NCBI GenBank assembly: GCA_903901975.1
Contig: CAIUTB010000102.1
Location: 1-56,135 of the forward strand
DNA from: an uncultured Bacteroidales bacterium
Lineage (GTDB): Bacteria > Bacteroidota > Bacteroidia > Bacteroidales > Paludibacteraceae
Length of the DNA stretch: 56,135 bases
Direction of reading: 5' to 3'
The position numbers and the translations under genes were made by a program. This document shows positions 47,001-55,365 of the stretch, piece after piece. The notes under the pieces were generated by a model, which saw only the letters and a program-made list of their open reading frames with translations, ran no database searches and had not been told where the DNA came from. Within the stretch, counting starts at the first letter, position 1; each line of letters opens with the position of its first letter.

Positions 47001-47230
47001 TGACCAGTTTGACTGCAATTCTGGGTATGTTGCCGTTGGCAATGAGTCACGGACAAGGTGCTGAAATGTGGAAACCAATGGCCGTTACCGTAATTGGTGG
47101 TTTAACTGTTTCAACCATGTTGACACTAATTGTTGTTCCTGTTATTTACACTCTTTTTGCTGGAGGTGGCGTAAAACGGAAACACAAAAAGAACAAAAAA
47201 GCAGCTTTATTAAAACAACTGGGAGAATAA
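44093..47230 (+). CDS. RND efflux transporter permease, AcrB/MdtB-like
   Basis: 1045 residues, the usual length, twelve membrane segments with two large periplasmic loops. The N-terminus (SVRKPVMTSIIFIAVVILGL) is the first helix. The proton-relay aspartates are in IGLVVDDAIVVLENI. Another family motif is GLVVKNGIVMVDY-like (LVGIVVKNGIVMVDYINL). A proton antiporter of the HAE group for drugs or bile-like compounds. It is the pump of the tetR-tolC-mfp-rnd operon. Confidence 0.95.
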   Translation: MSLYESSVRKPVMTSIIFIAVVILGLFSYNKLPIDLLPKIETNTIMVMTTYDGASASDVETNVTKPLESSLNTVSNLKNIKSTSKENRSIITMEFDYGLDLNVVTNDIRNKLDLVKSFMPSGAGNPIIFKLSTDMIPVIMLSATANQSLPALYKILDTKVSNPLARINGVGSVSISGAPQREIQVYVDPVKLEAYHLTVEALAQYIRMENLNTPAGSMDVGSDTYALRVEGQFKDPSEMNKIVVGNFNGKTVLLSDVAVISDKHEERMQESFTNGVQGASIVVQKQSGANTVQIARDVKKMLPEIQKSLPSDIKLTIINDTSDNIIRTIDSLAETVIYALLFVMIVVLFFLGRWRATVIIILTIPISLIAAFIYLALTGGTLNIISLSSLSLAIGLVVDDAIVVLENITTHIERGSRPKTAAVNGTNEVGLSIIASTLTIIAVFLPLTMVPGMAGVMFSQLGWMVTIIITVSMVCALTLTPMLASQLLRLNPKRSKGFDAVYGPIERFLDKLDEKYAQLVNWAVRHKKSVLAVATVFFFLSIVPLAVGWVGTENFPAQDSGFVSAVIELPVGTRMEITKDVCQKLYTNWKKKYPEIDIINFSIGQASSKNIFGSLFSKNSSNVGTFTLRLVNLKIRTRSAFAITDSIRNDIKVIPEIRKSTVTAGGGMSMMGGQSTLDIEIYGYDFAQTDKVAAEISKRVSKVHGLANTTVSREEYTPEYQVDFDREKLALNGLNIATASNYLNNRINGLTASLYREDGEEYSIVVGYAPKYRQSIEDVENIMIYNNQGQAIRVKDLGKVVERYTPPTIERKNRQRIITVSSTVSGTTLDKAVNDIKAELKKVDIPSDISTTIAGSFKDQQESFGDLGSLLLIIVLLVFVVMASQFESVTYPFIIMFSIPFGISGVVLALWISGTTFNVMTFVGVIMLVGIVVKNGIVMVDYINLNRERGNGIIRAVVTGGKSRLRPVLMTSLTAILGMLPLAMSHGQGAEMWKPMAVTVIGGLTVSTMLTLIVVPVIYTLFAGGGVKRKHKKNKKAALLKQLGE

Positions 47231-47271
47231 ACAGGTTGGATATCAGTATTAATATTAAAATTTGAAACAAT

Positions 47272-47565
47272 ATGAAATCAATATTTATATCATTCGATCA
47301 GGCATATTACGAGCAAGTTCAAACTATTTTGACTCTCAATCATGTTCGTGGGTTCAGCGGTTGGGAATCTGTAATTGGTCGTGGAACTAAAACAGGTGAG
47401 CCACATTATGGAACACATGCCTGGCCATCATTGAATACAGCAATTCTTACAATTGTTGAAGATGAAAAAGTAAAGCCCATTCTGGCAGATTTACGTGAAC
47501 TTGACGGAACTTCAGAACGTATGGGAATCCGTGCATTTGTTTGGAACATAGAAGATGGAATGTAA
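47272..47565 (+). CDS. PG0541 family transporter-associated protein
   Basis: 97 residues. The pattern FISFDQAYYEQVQTILTLNH, then GWESVIGRGTKTGEPHYGTHAWPSLNTA fits a small cytoplasmic family that follows RND pump genes in Bacteroidota, first named in Porphyromonas gingivalis. It resembles P-II-like ferredoxin-fold proteins (beta-alpha-beta with an E-x-x-x-G-R-G loop). No function has been shown as far as I know. It lies 41 bases after the pump and is the last gene of the operon; a CCCCTAAA repeat starts right after its stop. Confidence 0.85.
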   Translation: MKSIFISFDQAYYEQVQTILTLNHVRGFSGWESVIGRGTKTGEPHYGTHAWPSLNTAILTIVEDEKVKPILADLRELDGTSERMGIRAFVWNIEDGM

Positions 47566-47568
47566 AGA

Positions 47569-47592
47569 CCCCTAAATTCCCTAAAGGGGAAA
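47569..47592. repeat. CCCCTAAAGGGG element C (single arm)
   Basis: CCCCTAAATTCCCTAAAGGGG differs by one base from the inverted right arm of element A. It starts four bases after the PG0541-type stop codon. No partner arm is found within the next kilobase. Confidence 0.85.
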
Positions 47593-47596
47593 TAAA

Positions 47597-47639
47597 GAAA
47601 ATGCGCTTCCCGACCAATTCGGTGAAGCGCATTTTTTAT
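47597..47639. terminator. Bidirectional terminator of efflux operon and cyclophilin gene
   Basis: AATGCGCTTC (47600-47609) pairs with GAAGCGCATT (47624-47633). The stem continues inward with CCGA/TCGG and loop CCAAT. A plus-strand T-run follows and an A-rich stretch precedes it. Confidence 0.9.
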
Positions 47640-47662
47640 TGCCAACTGCTACTGCCTACTAC

Positions 47663-48484
47663 TCACTTCATCGCTTCTGCTTTAATCACCCTTACATCCT
47701 CCAGAGGACGGTCATTAGCTCCGGTTTTTACATTCGAAATTCGTTCCACCACATCCATGCCTTCAACCACCTCGCCAAAAACTGTATAAGCTCCATCCAA
47801 ATGTGGTGTTCCACCAATAGTTTTGTATTCTTCCCGCTGAAGCGGTGTCAGTTTACGTGCTGGATGAGCATTCATTTGAGTATGAACTTCGGTTAACACA
47901 GAATCGCGAAATGCATCCAGTTTAGACTGATTACGTTCAGCCTGATACTTTTTTACCTGATTCTGTTTTGTATTTACAATTTCCTGAAAAAGTTTCGCTT
48001 CAAGCTTTTTCTGATTATTTTGGTCAATTTCATCCAATTGACTATCCGAAAAGGTTTTGCCCTGAACAATATAAAACTGACAACCCGACGAAGCTTTTTG
48101 AGGGTTAACATTATCTCCCTCGCGAGCGGCTGCCAATGCACCTTTTCGATGGTAATATTTTGGATAAACAAACTCAGCCGGAATAGTGTAACCTACATCT
48201 CCCGAGCCTAGTGATGCTTTTGACTTAGCTGTTTTGGAATCCGGATCACCAGCTTGAATCATAAAATCTTTGATTACCCGATGAAATAAAACATCGTTGT
48301 AAAAACCTGAATTGACCAGTTTCAAGAAATTTTCCCTATGTTTTGTTGTCTCAGGATAAAGTCGAACAGTAATTTTCCCATAATTTGTTTCAAAACACAC
48401 CAAGGTACCTGCCATCTTTTTATTTGCGCAAGATTCTGAAATGCACGACAGAACTATCAAAACTATAACCGTAAATTTTTTCAT
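47663..48484 (-). CDS. Peptidyl-prolyl cis-trans isomerase, cyclophilin type, lipoprotein
   Basis: 273 residues. A lipobox-like signal peptide (VLIVLSCISESC) gives an envelope lipoprotein. Cyclophilin motifs are ENFLKLVNSGFYNDVLFHRVI and DFMIQAGDP, with catalytic R in FHRVI, and HLDGAYTVFGEVVEGMDVV. A charged helical insert of about 85 residues, starting after FSDSQLDEIDQNNQ, separates the two halves of the domain. Such inserts occur in phylum relatives. It helps fold exported proteins. Confidence 0.92.
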   Translation of the reverse strand: MKKFTVIVLIVLSCISESCANKKMAGTLVCFETNYGKITVRLYPETTKHRENFLKLVNSGFYNDVLFHRVIKDFMIQAGDPDSKTAKSKASLGSGDVGYTIPAEFVYPKYYHRKGALAAAREGDNVNPQKASSGCQFYIVQGKTFSDSQLDEIDQNNQKKLEAKLFQEIVNTKQNQVKKYQAERNQSKLDAFRDSVLTEVHTQMNAHPARKLTPLQREEYKTIGGTPHLDGAYTVFGEVVEGMDVVERISNVKTGANDRPLEDVRVIKAEAMK

Positions 48485-48782
48485 AATATCCTAATATTTA
48501 TAAATTGGCATTATCTTTATTTTTATTCAAAATTAATCATTTTATTTCTTTCGGATTTGTATTTTTAGTGTTTTTGTACAATTTAACGCAAATATTTGAC
48601 CTGAATTTATTCCTTGTTGAATGATTCTCTATGTTCTATTTCTATTGCCAGATTTTTCAATACTATTTATTCACACAAAAATAATATAATTATATATACC
48701 TTTGACGAAAAGAAAATAATCATTAATGCCTAAACAAGTTCGACAAATTGCTTGTTTTATAGTTTCAATTCTGTAAATAACA
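48485..48782. other. Divergent region between cyclophilin and MATE genes
   Basis: About 300 AT-rich bases. Minus-strand TAATTTTG (48528-48535) may be the cyclophilin -7 box. Plus-strand TACCTTTG (48697-48704) may be the MATE -7 box with a leader of about 75 bases. No gene seen. Confidence 0.45.
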
Positions 48783-50105
48783 ATGACTTCCAACAAAGAA
48801 ATTTTCAACATAACTTACCCTGTTTTCTTAACCTTTTTAGCGCAAAATATAATTAACGTTACAAACACTGCTTTCCTTGGACGTGTAGGTGAAGTTGAAT
48901 TGGGTGCTTCTGCTATTGGCGGGGTGCTTTATTTTGCCATTTTTATGATTGGCTTTGGGTTTAGTCAGGGTGCTCAAATTCTCATTGGAAGACGTAATGG
49001 AGAAAAAAGCTATAAGCAAATCGGGCCGATATTCAATAATAGTTTACTTTTTAATTTTCTACTCGCAACAGTTATTGTCGCCTTATCGGTAAAAGGCGTT
49101 CCAGCTATTATGAAGTTATTAGTGACTTCAGATCGCATCTACAAATCGTCTATTCTATACATGAATTGGCGCATTTACGGATTCCTCTTTGCTTATGTCA
49201 CCGTTATTTTTCGTGGTTTTTATGTTGGAATAACACAAACGAGGATACTGACTACTTCGGCCTTTTTAATGGCAATTACCAATATTTTTTTTGATTACAC
49301 TTTGATATTCGGACATTTTGGGTTTCCCCGACTTGGCATTGAAGGAGCAGGGATTTCGTCCGTTATTTCTGAAATCGTTACTCTTATTTACATGATTTGG
49401 CATACCGTCTATCGAACAGACATGAAGCTCTACGGCCTTTTTGAGTTTCGGAAAGTGGAATTGAAAACCATCCTGTCTATCCTTAATTTGTCGATATTCA
49501 TAATGTTTCAGTATTTCATTTCTATTTCCACCTGGTTTATGTTCTTTATTTTTATAGAGCGAATGGGCGAACAACCACTGGCAATAAGCAATATTGGTCG
49601 AAGTCTGTATACCTTTTTGATGATACCCGGAACTGCACTTGCTACCTCAGTAAGTACTTTAGTAAGTAACCTGATTGGTGCCGGACGAAAGGAAGAAGTT
49701 CTGCCTTTTGTTCGAAAAACAGTGGGTATAGGATTGTTGATTGCATTTCCAATGGCAGTTCTTACCTATTTGTTTCCTGAAATTTTTGCACGAATTTATA
49801 CCGATGATGCTTCGTTGATTGTGGCCTGTATACCGGTTATGAAAGTAGTATCAATTGCCATTCTGTTTTGTGCAGTAGGAATGTTGATTTTCAATGCTGT
49901 TTCGGGCACAGGAAATACCCGAACTGCTTTTGTAATAGAGTTTTTGACTCTGTTTTTCTATCTTAGCTTTGTTTACTACACAGCCATAATTCACCCCTAT
50001 CCTGTGGCTGTGGTTTGGATGTCTGAATTTGTATATTGGACAATAATTGGTGGATTAGGTTACTTCTATTTACTAAAAGGAAATTGGAGAAAGAGGGAAA
50101 TTTAA
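48783..50105 (+). CDS. MATE family efflux transporter
   Basis: 440 residues with about twelve hydrophobic segments, typical for MATE (NorM/DinF) cation-coupled drug exporters. The N-terminal half has ITYPVFLTFLAQNIINVTNT and LGRVGEVELGASAIGG. The second half has the repeat start, LAISNIGRSLYTFLMIPGTALATSVSTLVSNLIGAGR (two pieces). Monocistronic with its own candidate promoter. Confidence 0.92.
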   Translation: MTSNKEIFNITYPVFLTFLAQNIINVTNTAFLGRVGEVELGASAIGGVLYFAIFMIGFGFSQGAQILIGRRNGEKSYKQIGPIFNNSLLFNFLLATVIVALSVKGVPAIMKLLVTSDRIYKSSILYMNWRIYGFLFAYVTVIFRGFYVGITQTRILTTSAFLMAITNIFFDYTLIFGHFGFPRLGIEGAGISSVISEIVTLIYMIWHTVYRTDMKLYGLFEFRKVELKTILSILNLSIFIMFQYFISISTWFMFFIFIERMGEQPLAISNIGRSLYTFLMIPGTALATSVSTLVSNLIGAGRKEEVLPFVRKTVGIGLLIAFPMAVLTYLFPEIFARIYTDDASLIVACIPVMKVVSIAILFCAVGMLIFNAVSGTGNTRTAFVIEFLTLFFYLSFVYYTAIIHPYPVAVVWMSEFVYWTIIGGLGYFYLLKGNWRKREI

Positions 50106-50181
50106 GTCATTAACTTATTTAGATCAATGAATTTCTTCCATGAAATCACAATTATTGAGTAATTTTATGGAAGATAAAAAA

Positions 50182-51186
50182 TTACTTCGTTATTTCCCCA
50201 TTCAAATCCCAAAGATCTTCCCAACTTTTCGCTGATTCCCACAAGAAAACCTGCCCTTTTATCAATCGACAACATTTGTCAATTTTAGAAACAGCCACCA
50301 TTTCTTCTTCGGTCAACGGACCTTCAGTAATTCCCTTCAGGTTGTTGTACATTTTATCTGTTTTTACCGAAAATGGAATGGTGATTTGCCCACGTTGCAC
50401 TGCCCACTTCAGACAAACAAGGGCCGGATGAACCCCAAGTCGTTCAGCAATAGCAACAATAATTGGATCTTCCATGTCAACAGTATCTTCCGGAGTTTTA
50501 TCGCGTTCAGGACGACCGGGTGAGCCAATCGGGCTATAGCCAATCACTTCCACGCCATTATCTTTCATGAATTTATACAATTCAGGTTGTTGAAAGTGAG
50601 GGTGAATTTCCATTTCGTTCAATACCGGTTTAATTTTGCAATCGCGCAAAATCAGTTTCATCTTAGGAATAGTCACGTTGGATGTTCCAATATTTTTTAC
50701 AAAACCCATTTCAACCAGACTTTCCATTTGTGCCCAGGTTTTCAAGTAATCTGCATGAATATAAGGAACTGAATTTGGCTGACGAGCTGTAACATCACAT
50801 TTTGGAGCGTGGAAGTTTGGGAATGGCCAATGAACGAGGTACAAATCAAGATAATTGAGTTGCAAATCGGCCAATGTCTGTTTGCACGATTCCACTACTT
50901 GTTTGTGCTTGTCGTTCCACACTTTAGACGTAATCCAAAGTTCTTCACGAGTCACAATTCCTTCGGCAAAAACTTCCTGCAAAGCAATTCCAATTTCTTT
51001 TTCATTGCCATAAACCGAAGCACAGTCGATATGTCGATAGCCCATTTTAATAGCTATTTTCACTGCTTGTGCAATGGTTTCGGCATCGTAATTGTCTGAG
51101 CCAAAGGTTCCCAACCCTATTACCGGGATTTTATCGCCGGTATAAAGAATTTTGAATGGAACTAAAGTAGGATTTATTGTTTGCAT
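50182..51186 (-). CDS. Aldo/keto reductase
   Basis: 334 residues, an NADPH-dependent oxidoreductase with TIM barrel. The tetrad is D and Y in YRHIDCASVYGNEKEIG, K in ITSKVW and H in LYLVHWPFP. The NADP motif IPFSVKTDKMYNNLKG is near the C-terminus. It resembles AKR1-type aldehyde/aldose reductases. It follows the Zn-dehydrogenase gene after 90 bases that include low-complexity CGTAAATTGTAAATG sequence. Likely part of the sugar locus with FucU, reducing or oxidising a sugar or its aldehyde. Confidence 0.9.
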   Translation of the reverse strand: MQTINPTLVPFKILYTGDKIPVIGLGTFGSDNYDAETIAQAVKIAIKMGYRHIDCASVYGNEKEIGIALQEVFAEGIVTREELWITSKVWNDKHKQVVESCKQTLADLQLNYLDLYLVHWPFPNFHAPKCDVTARQPNSVPYIHADYLKTWAQMESLVEMGFVKNIGTSNVTIPKMKLILRDCKIKPVLNEMEIHPHFQQPELYKFMKDNGVEVIGYSPIGSPGRPERDKTPEDTVDMEDPIIVAIAERLGVHPALVCLKWAVQRGQITIPFSVKTDKMYNNLKGITEGPLTEEEMVAVSKIDKCCRLIKGQVFLWESAKSWEDLWDLNGEITK

Positions 51187-51276
51187 ATAATTAGATTTTT
51201 AGATATTAGAACCAAGAGTCATGACAAATACCCGACCCTGGCTCAATCGTAAATTGTAAATGAATAAATCGTAAAT

Positions 51277-52344
51277 TTATCTAATTTCCTCGTCGAAAAC
51301 AATGGCTACTTTACCACATTTTCCTTCAGCCATTAACGAATAAGCTTCAGGAGCTTGTGCTAATTGGAAGCGGTGTGTAACTAAGTCTTCCGGATGAATT
51401 CCCCAACGTTCGATACGTTCAACCAATTCTTCCATACGCCAAATTGATGTTACCCATGAACCATAAATTGTTTTTTGGTCGTGGATAATGTCCGGACTTG
51501 GATTGAACTCTACAGTTCCACCTTCGCCAATCATTACCATTTTTCCCCACTGACGGGTAGCACGAATACAAAGTTGACGACCTGAGGTATGACCTGAACA
51601 ATCAACAGTACGCTCGAAACCTTTCCCGTTGGTGGCAGCCATAACTTTATCCATTACGTCTGGTCCTGACACGAAAACCTCGTCGGCTAATCCAAGATCG
51701 ATTGCAATCTGGCAACGTTCGGCAACAGTGTCAACCCCAATCAGTTTTTGTGCGCCCAATGCTTTTGCAAGCATCAAAGCAGCTAAACCTACCGGGCCAA
51801 GACCAGTAACCAACACGGCATCATTTCCAGAAATACCGATTTTTTCCAATCCTTCATACACCGTTCCGAACCCACAGGCAATTTGAGCACCGTCAGTGTA
51901 AGTTAGGCTATCGGGCAAAAGTACAAGGTCTTTTTCTTCGGCAATCATGTACTCTGCCATACCACCGTCGCGTTGCCAACCATACGCTGCACGCGATTCG
52001 CTTTTGCACGAAATCATGTACCCACGACGACAATCATTACAACAACCACAACCCGAAATATGGTAAACCACCACACGGTCGCCTTCTTTGAAACGTTTCA
52101 TACCCGGACCACATGAGATGATTTGTCCGGCTGGTTCATGACCACAAATTTTGTTTTGATAGCCTTCAGGCCCTTTCCCGAGATGTTCTCGATAGATTGC
52201 ACGAATATCACTACCACAAATTGTAGATGATTTTACTTTGAGCAGAACTTCTCCATGTCCGGGTGTTGGAAATTCTACATCCTTGAAAACGACGGTGCTG
52301 TTACCCGGTAAATAAGCAGCTTTTGATTTAAATGACATTGTCAA
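51277..52344 (-). CDS. Zinc-dependent alcohol (sugar/polyol) dehydrogenase
   Basis: 355 residues, medium-chain dehydrogenase family. Catalytic zinc residues are in STICGSDIRA (C) and ICGHEPAGQ (H, E). The structural zinc loop is SGCGCCNDCRRGYMISC. The Rossmann motif is VLVTGLGPVGLAALMLAKALGA, and D in LIGVDTVAERC favours NAD. Relatives act on polyols such as iditol/sorbitol or on sugars. It starts 14 bases after fucU and is probably co-transcribed with it. An L-fucose or related substrate is inferred from context only. Confidence 0.9.
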   Translation of the reverse strand: MTMSFKSKAAYLPGNSTVVFKDVEFPTPGHGEVLLKVKSSTICGSDIRAIYREHLGKGPEGYQNKICGHEPAGQIISCGPGMKRFKEGDRVVVYHISGCGCCNDCRRGYMISCKSESRAAYGWQRDGGMAEYMIAEEKDLVLLPDSLTYTDGAQIACGFGTVYEGLEKIGISGNDAVLVTGLGPVGLAALMLAKALGAQKLIGVDTVAERCQIAIDLGLADEVFVSGPDVMDKVMAATNGKGFERTVDCSGHTSGRQLCIRATRQWGKMVMIGEGGTVEFNPSPDIIHDQKTIYGSWVTSIWRMEELVERIERWGIHPEDLVTHRFQLAQAPEAYSLMAEGKCGKVAIVFDEEIR

Positions 52345-52358
52345 TTATGAATTATAAA

Positions 52359-52796
52359 TTATGAATTAATTGGTGTTACTCCTTTTTTCAGCAGTATATT
52401 TCCATATTTTGCTGTTTCGCCTGTCATAACTACAGCGAAAGCTAATTTTGCACGGTCGTAAAAAGCAAAACGGTCTATTCGCTCAATAGCAGGAGCAGTA
52501 GGATTACTAATGTGAATACTTTTTAAATATGATTCTTCAACTTTCGGATCGAGTTGATCACTTGGAACAGCAGCCATCATGGCCAAAGGATGCGGAACAT
52601 ACGCATCAAGTTCGAATAAAGGCAAAATTGCCTCTAAGAGTTCAGGAATGCGAAGTCCATCAGCCCGCAATACACGACTATTAAATGTTTCGCCGGGGAA
52701 ATGAGCATCGGCCAGAATGATTTCGTCGCCATGACCCATGCATGCCAAAACTGCCAACAGTTCCGGACTAATGAGGGGTGAAATTCCTTTAAGCAT
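52359..52796 (-). CDS. fucU: L-fucose mutarotase, FucU/RbsD family
   Basis: 145 residues, the usual length. It interconverts alpha and beta anomers of fucose (RbsD: ribose pyranase). Motifs: [22 protein letters not shown], containing the catalytic histidine region; [10 protein letters not shown]; and [15 protein letters not shown] at the end, the substrate-binding tail. The SISP and residue pattern favour FucU over RbsD. First gene of the minus-strand fucU-dehydrogenase-AKR set and divergent from an AraC regulator. Confidence 0.88.
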   Translation of the reverse strand: MLKGISPLISPELLAVLACMGHGDEIILADAHFPGETFNSRVLRADGLRIPELLEAILPLFELDAYVPHPLAMMAAVPSDQLDPKVEESYLKSIHISNPTAPAIERIDRFAFYDRAKLAFAVVMTGETAKYGNILLKKGVTPINS

Positions 52797-52805
52797 ATTA
52801 TTGAT

Positions 52806-52835
52806 TTTGTAAGTAAAAAAAATAAACTACATTTG
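52806..52835 (+). promoter_or_regulatory. Candidate araC promoter
   Basis: TTTG (52806-52809), 18 bases, TACATTTG (52828-52835): both boxes match and the spacing is one base short of the usual range. It lies about 120 bases before the ATG. On the other strand TATTTTTG (52860-52867) could be the fucU -7 box. Confidence 0.5.
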
Positions 52836-52956
52836 TGCAATAACTATTTATTACAAATGCAAAAATAGGCGATATAGCTATCAACCAATTGTATATTTAA
52901 AACAACTTTGTATATAAAGTAAACATATTTCGATTAATGACCAGATTAAAATTATT

Positions 52957-53880
52957 ATGTTCGATCATTTAAAGAAATTATCTGAAAATAGAAAATTTGA
53001 CCCCTGGGAGGCTAAGCAAAGCATTGCAGAAATCAAAGTTTTGTTGCATTGCAGCAGGTACTGGATGTTGTCGGAATGGGAATGTGAAAATATGTCGTTT
53101 CCGTTTTGGAGGCTTTACCATAGTAGTACAGGAGGCTCTTTTATAACCTATAATAAAATTGAATATGAACTCAATAATACTAAGTTAGTATTGATTCCTC
53201 CTTACACTTCGTTTTCGACACATATTAAACAACACAGCGTAACGGAAGAGGAGAGTATAATTGGAGAAGTTATTAAAACCACTACAGAAGTTGATTATTT
53301 TAAAGAAAAAGGGATGTGCGACCAGTTATTTGTACATTTTAGTCTGGGTTTTCCGTATGACAAAATAAAAATTGGTATCTATGAAATTGAATTAAATGAT
53401 TACTGGCTGCATCAAATAAACCTTATCAAAATTAACCGATTAGAATTCCCAAACAACATAAATACTCATTCTGCAATCGAGATTAACTGCTTAATAATGT
53501 ATGCATTACAGGGAATCACATTGGAACATTGGGATTTTCCGGTAATTGATAAACGCATTCTGAAAGTAATTTCATTTATCGATAAAAACATTGATAAAGA
53601 ACTAACTAACAATGTATTAAGCAAAATTGCAAATTTAGCCACCAACTCATTTGCCCGATTGTTCAAACTATCATTAAATTGTACGGTTAAAAACTACATT
53701 CAACAAAGACGAATCGAACACGCCATCATGATACTCCACCATTCAAACAAGGATATTGAAGATATTGCTCTTGAATGTGGATACTATGACAGACATCATT
53801 TTTCAAAAGTTTTTAAGCAACAAACGGGAATTCCACCGGCCAAATACCGGTTAAAAATTGAATACAAAAACGACATTTAA
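52957..53880 (+). CDS. AraC family transcriptional regulator
   Basis: 307 residues. The N-terminal half (about 1-195) is a ligand/cupin-like domain (FPFWRLYHSSTGGSFITY). The C-terminal AraC HTH at about 205-303 has IANLATNSFARLFKLSLNCTV and IEDIALECGYYDRHHFSKVFKQQTGIPPAKYR. Divergent from fucU over 160 bases, so it is likely the activator of the fucU-dehydrogenase-AKR genes. Ligand is presumably the sugar, by inference. Confidence 0.9.
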   Translation: MFDHLKKLSENRKFDPWEAKQSIAEIKVLLHCSRYWMLSEWECENMSFPFWRLYHSSTGGSFITYNKIEYELNNTKLVLIPPYTSFSTHIKQHSVTEEESIIGEVIKTTTEVDYFKEKGMCDQLFVHFSLGFPYDKIKIGIYEIELNDYWLHQINLIKINRLEFPNNINTHSAIEINCLIMYALQGITLEHWDFPVIDKRILKVISFIDKNIDKELTNNVLSKIANLATNSFARLFKLSLNCTVKNYIQQRRIEHAIMILHHSNKDIEDIALECGYYDRHHFSKVFKQQTGIPPAKYRLKIEYKNDI

Positions 53881-53918
53881 TAAAAGTTAAATGTCGTTTT
53901 TGCTAAATTTCAATTTTA

Positions 53919-55190
53919 TCAATCGATTATATCAAAACCCGTATAGGGGATTAAGGCTTTCGGAATGCGTATTCCCTCAGGTGTTTGATTGTTTTCAAGT
54001 AAAGCGGCAACTATACGTGGTAAAGCCAATGCACTACCATTCAGTGTGTGAGCCAATTGAGTTTTCTTATCTGCACTTTTAAAACGGCATTTCAAGCGGT
54101 TTGCCTGATAACTTTCGAAGTTCGAAACCGAACTCACTTCAAGCCAGCGTTCTTGAGCAGCAGAGAACACTTCAAAATCAAAAGTCAATGCTGAAGTAAA
54201 ACTCATATCACCACCACAAAGTCGTAGTATACGCCATGGTAATTCTAGTTTATCGACTAGGGTTTGCACGTAATTCACCATTTGGTCAAGTGTTTCGTAC
54301 GATTTATCGGGATGTTGAATTTGCACAATTTCCACTTTATCAAACTGATGCAAGCGGTTCAATCCACGAACATCTTTACCATACGAACCGGCTTCGCGAC
54401 GGAAACAAGCAGAATAAGCCGTATTTTTAATGGGCAATTCGCTTTCATTTAAAATCACATCGCGATAGATATTGGTTACTGGTACTTCAGCCGTTGGAAT
54501 CAAATACAAATCATCAATAGTACAATGATACATTTGTCCTTCCTTATCGGGTAATTGTCCGGTTCCATAACCCGAAGCGGCGTTTACTACATAAGGTGGT
54601 TGAATTTCCAGATAACCAGCTTCACGGGCATTATCCAAAAAGAAATTAATTAATGCACGTTGTAAACGGGCACACTTTCCTTTGTAAACAGGAAACCCAG
54701 CACCTGATATTTTCACACCCAGTTCAAAATCAATCAAATCGTATTTTTTCGCCAAATCCCAATGCGGAACTGCACCGTCATATAAAGTTGGCATATTTCC
54801 GCCACTACGTTCAATCAAGTTATCTTCAGCATGTTTACCTGCCGGTACACTTTCGTGTGGGAGGTTTGGAATTTGCACCAACAATTCGTTCAACTTTTGT
54901 TCAGCAGCGCTTTGCTGATCACCTATAGTTTTGATGATTTCTTTCAGTTCAACTGTTTTTTCCTTTGCCTGAGTTGCATCGGATAGCTTGCCCTGTTTCA
55001 TCAGGTTACCAATTTCCTTAGACAAACTATTAAGTTCAGCAGAAGCAGTGTCAGCCTGAACCTGTGCAGCTTTACGTGCATTATCCAGTTCAATTACCTG
55101 AGCAATAATGGCTGCTCCATCGAAATTTTTCTTTGCCAAACGGCTAATAACTTCGCTTGTATTTTCGGTGATAAATTTGAGTGTCAACAT
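53919..55190 (-). CDS. serS: Seryl-tRNA synthetase
   Basis: 423 residues. The N-terminal coiled-coil arm (about 30-105) is followed by class II motifs: motif 2 FRREAGSYGKDVRGLNRLHQF and motif 3 ALPRIVAALLENNQ, with TAEVPVTN (serine site). It charges tRNA-Ser. ATG at 55188-55190, preceded by low-complexity TTTACAATTTACG sequence. Separated from rpmA by a strong terminator. Confidence 0.97.
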   Translation of the reverse strand: MLTLKFITENTSEVISRLAKKNFDGAAIIAQVIELDNARKAAQVQADTASAELNSLSKEIGNLMKQGKLSDATQAKEKTVELKEIIKTIGDQQSAAEQKLNELLVQIPNLPHESVPAGKHAEDNLIERSGGNMPTLYDGAVPHWDLAKKYDLIDFELGVKISGAGFPVYKGKCARLQRALINFFLDNAREAGYLEIQPPYVVNAASGYGTGQLPDKEGQMYHCTIDDLYLIPTAEVPVTNIYRDVILNESELPIKNTAYSACFRREAGSYGKDVRGLNRLHQFDKVEIVQIQHPDKSYETLDQMVNYVQTLVDKLELPWRILRLCGGDMSFTSALTFDFEVFSAAQERWLEVSSVSNFESYQANRLKCRFKSADKKTQLAHTLNGSALALPRIVAALLENNQTPEGIRIPKALIPYTGFDIID

Positions 55191-55278
55191 ATTTCAATTT
55201 ACGATTTTTTGATTTACAATTTACGATTGCAAACAAAGTCCTTATTCTTTCGTACTAGTTCTCACGTCGGTATAAAAA

Positions 55279-55320
55279 AATCTCCCGTAATTTTACACTA
55301 CGGTAAAACAACAGGAGATT
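55279..55320 (-). terminator. Rho-independent terminator of rplU-rpmA
   Basis: The stem AATCTCC (55279-55285) pairs with GGAGATT (55314-55320), with an inner TTTTAC/GTAAAA helix and a minus-strand T-run (A-run 55274-55280). It follows rpmA by about 45 bases. Confidence 0.88.
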
Positions 55321-55365
55321 ATAATTTCAAATAAACTATTCTTAAGTCCCTCAGGAATTTATAGT

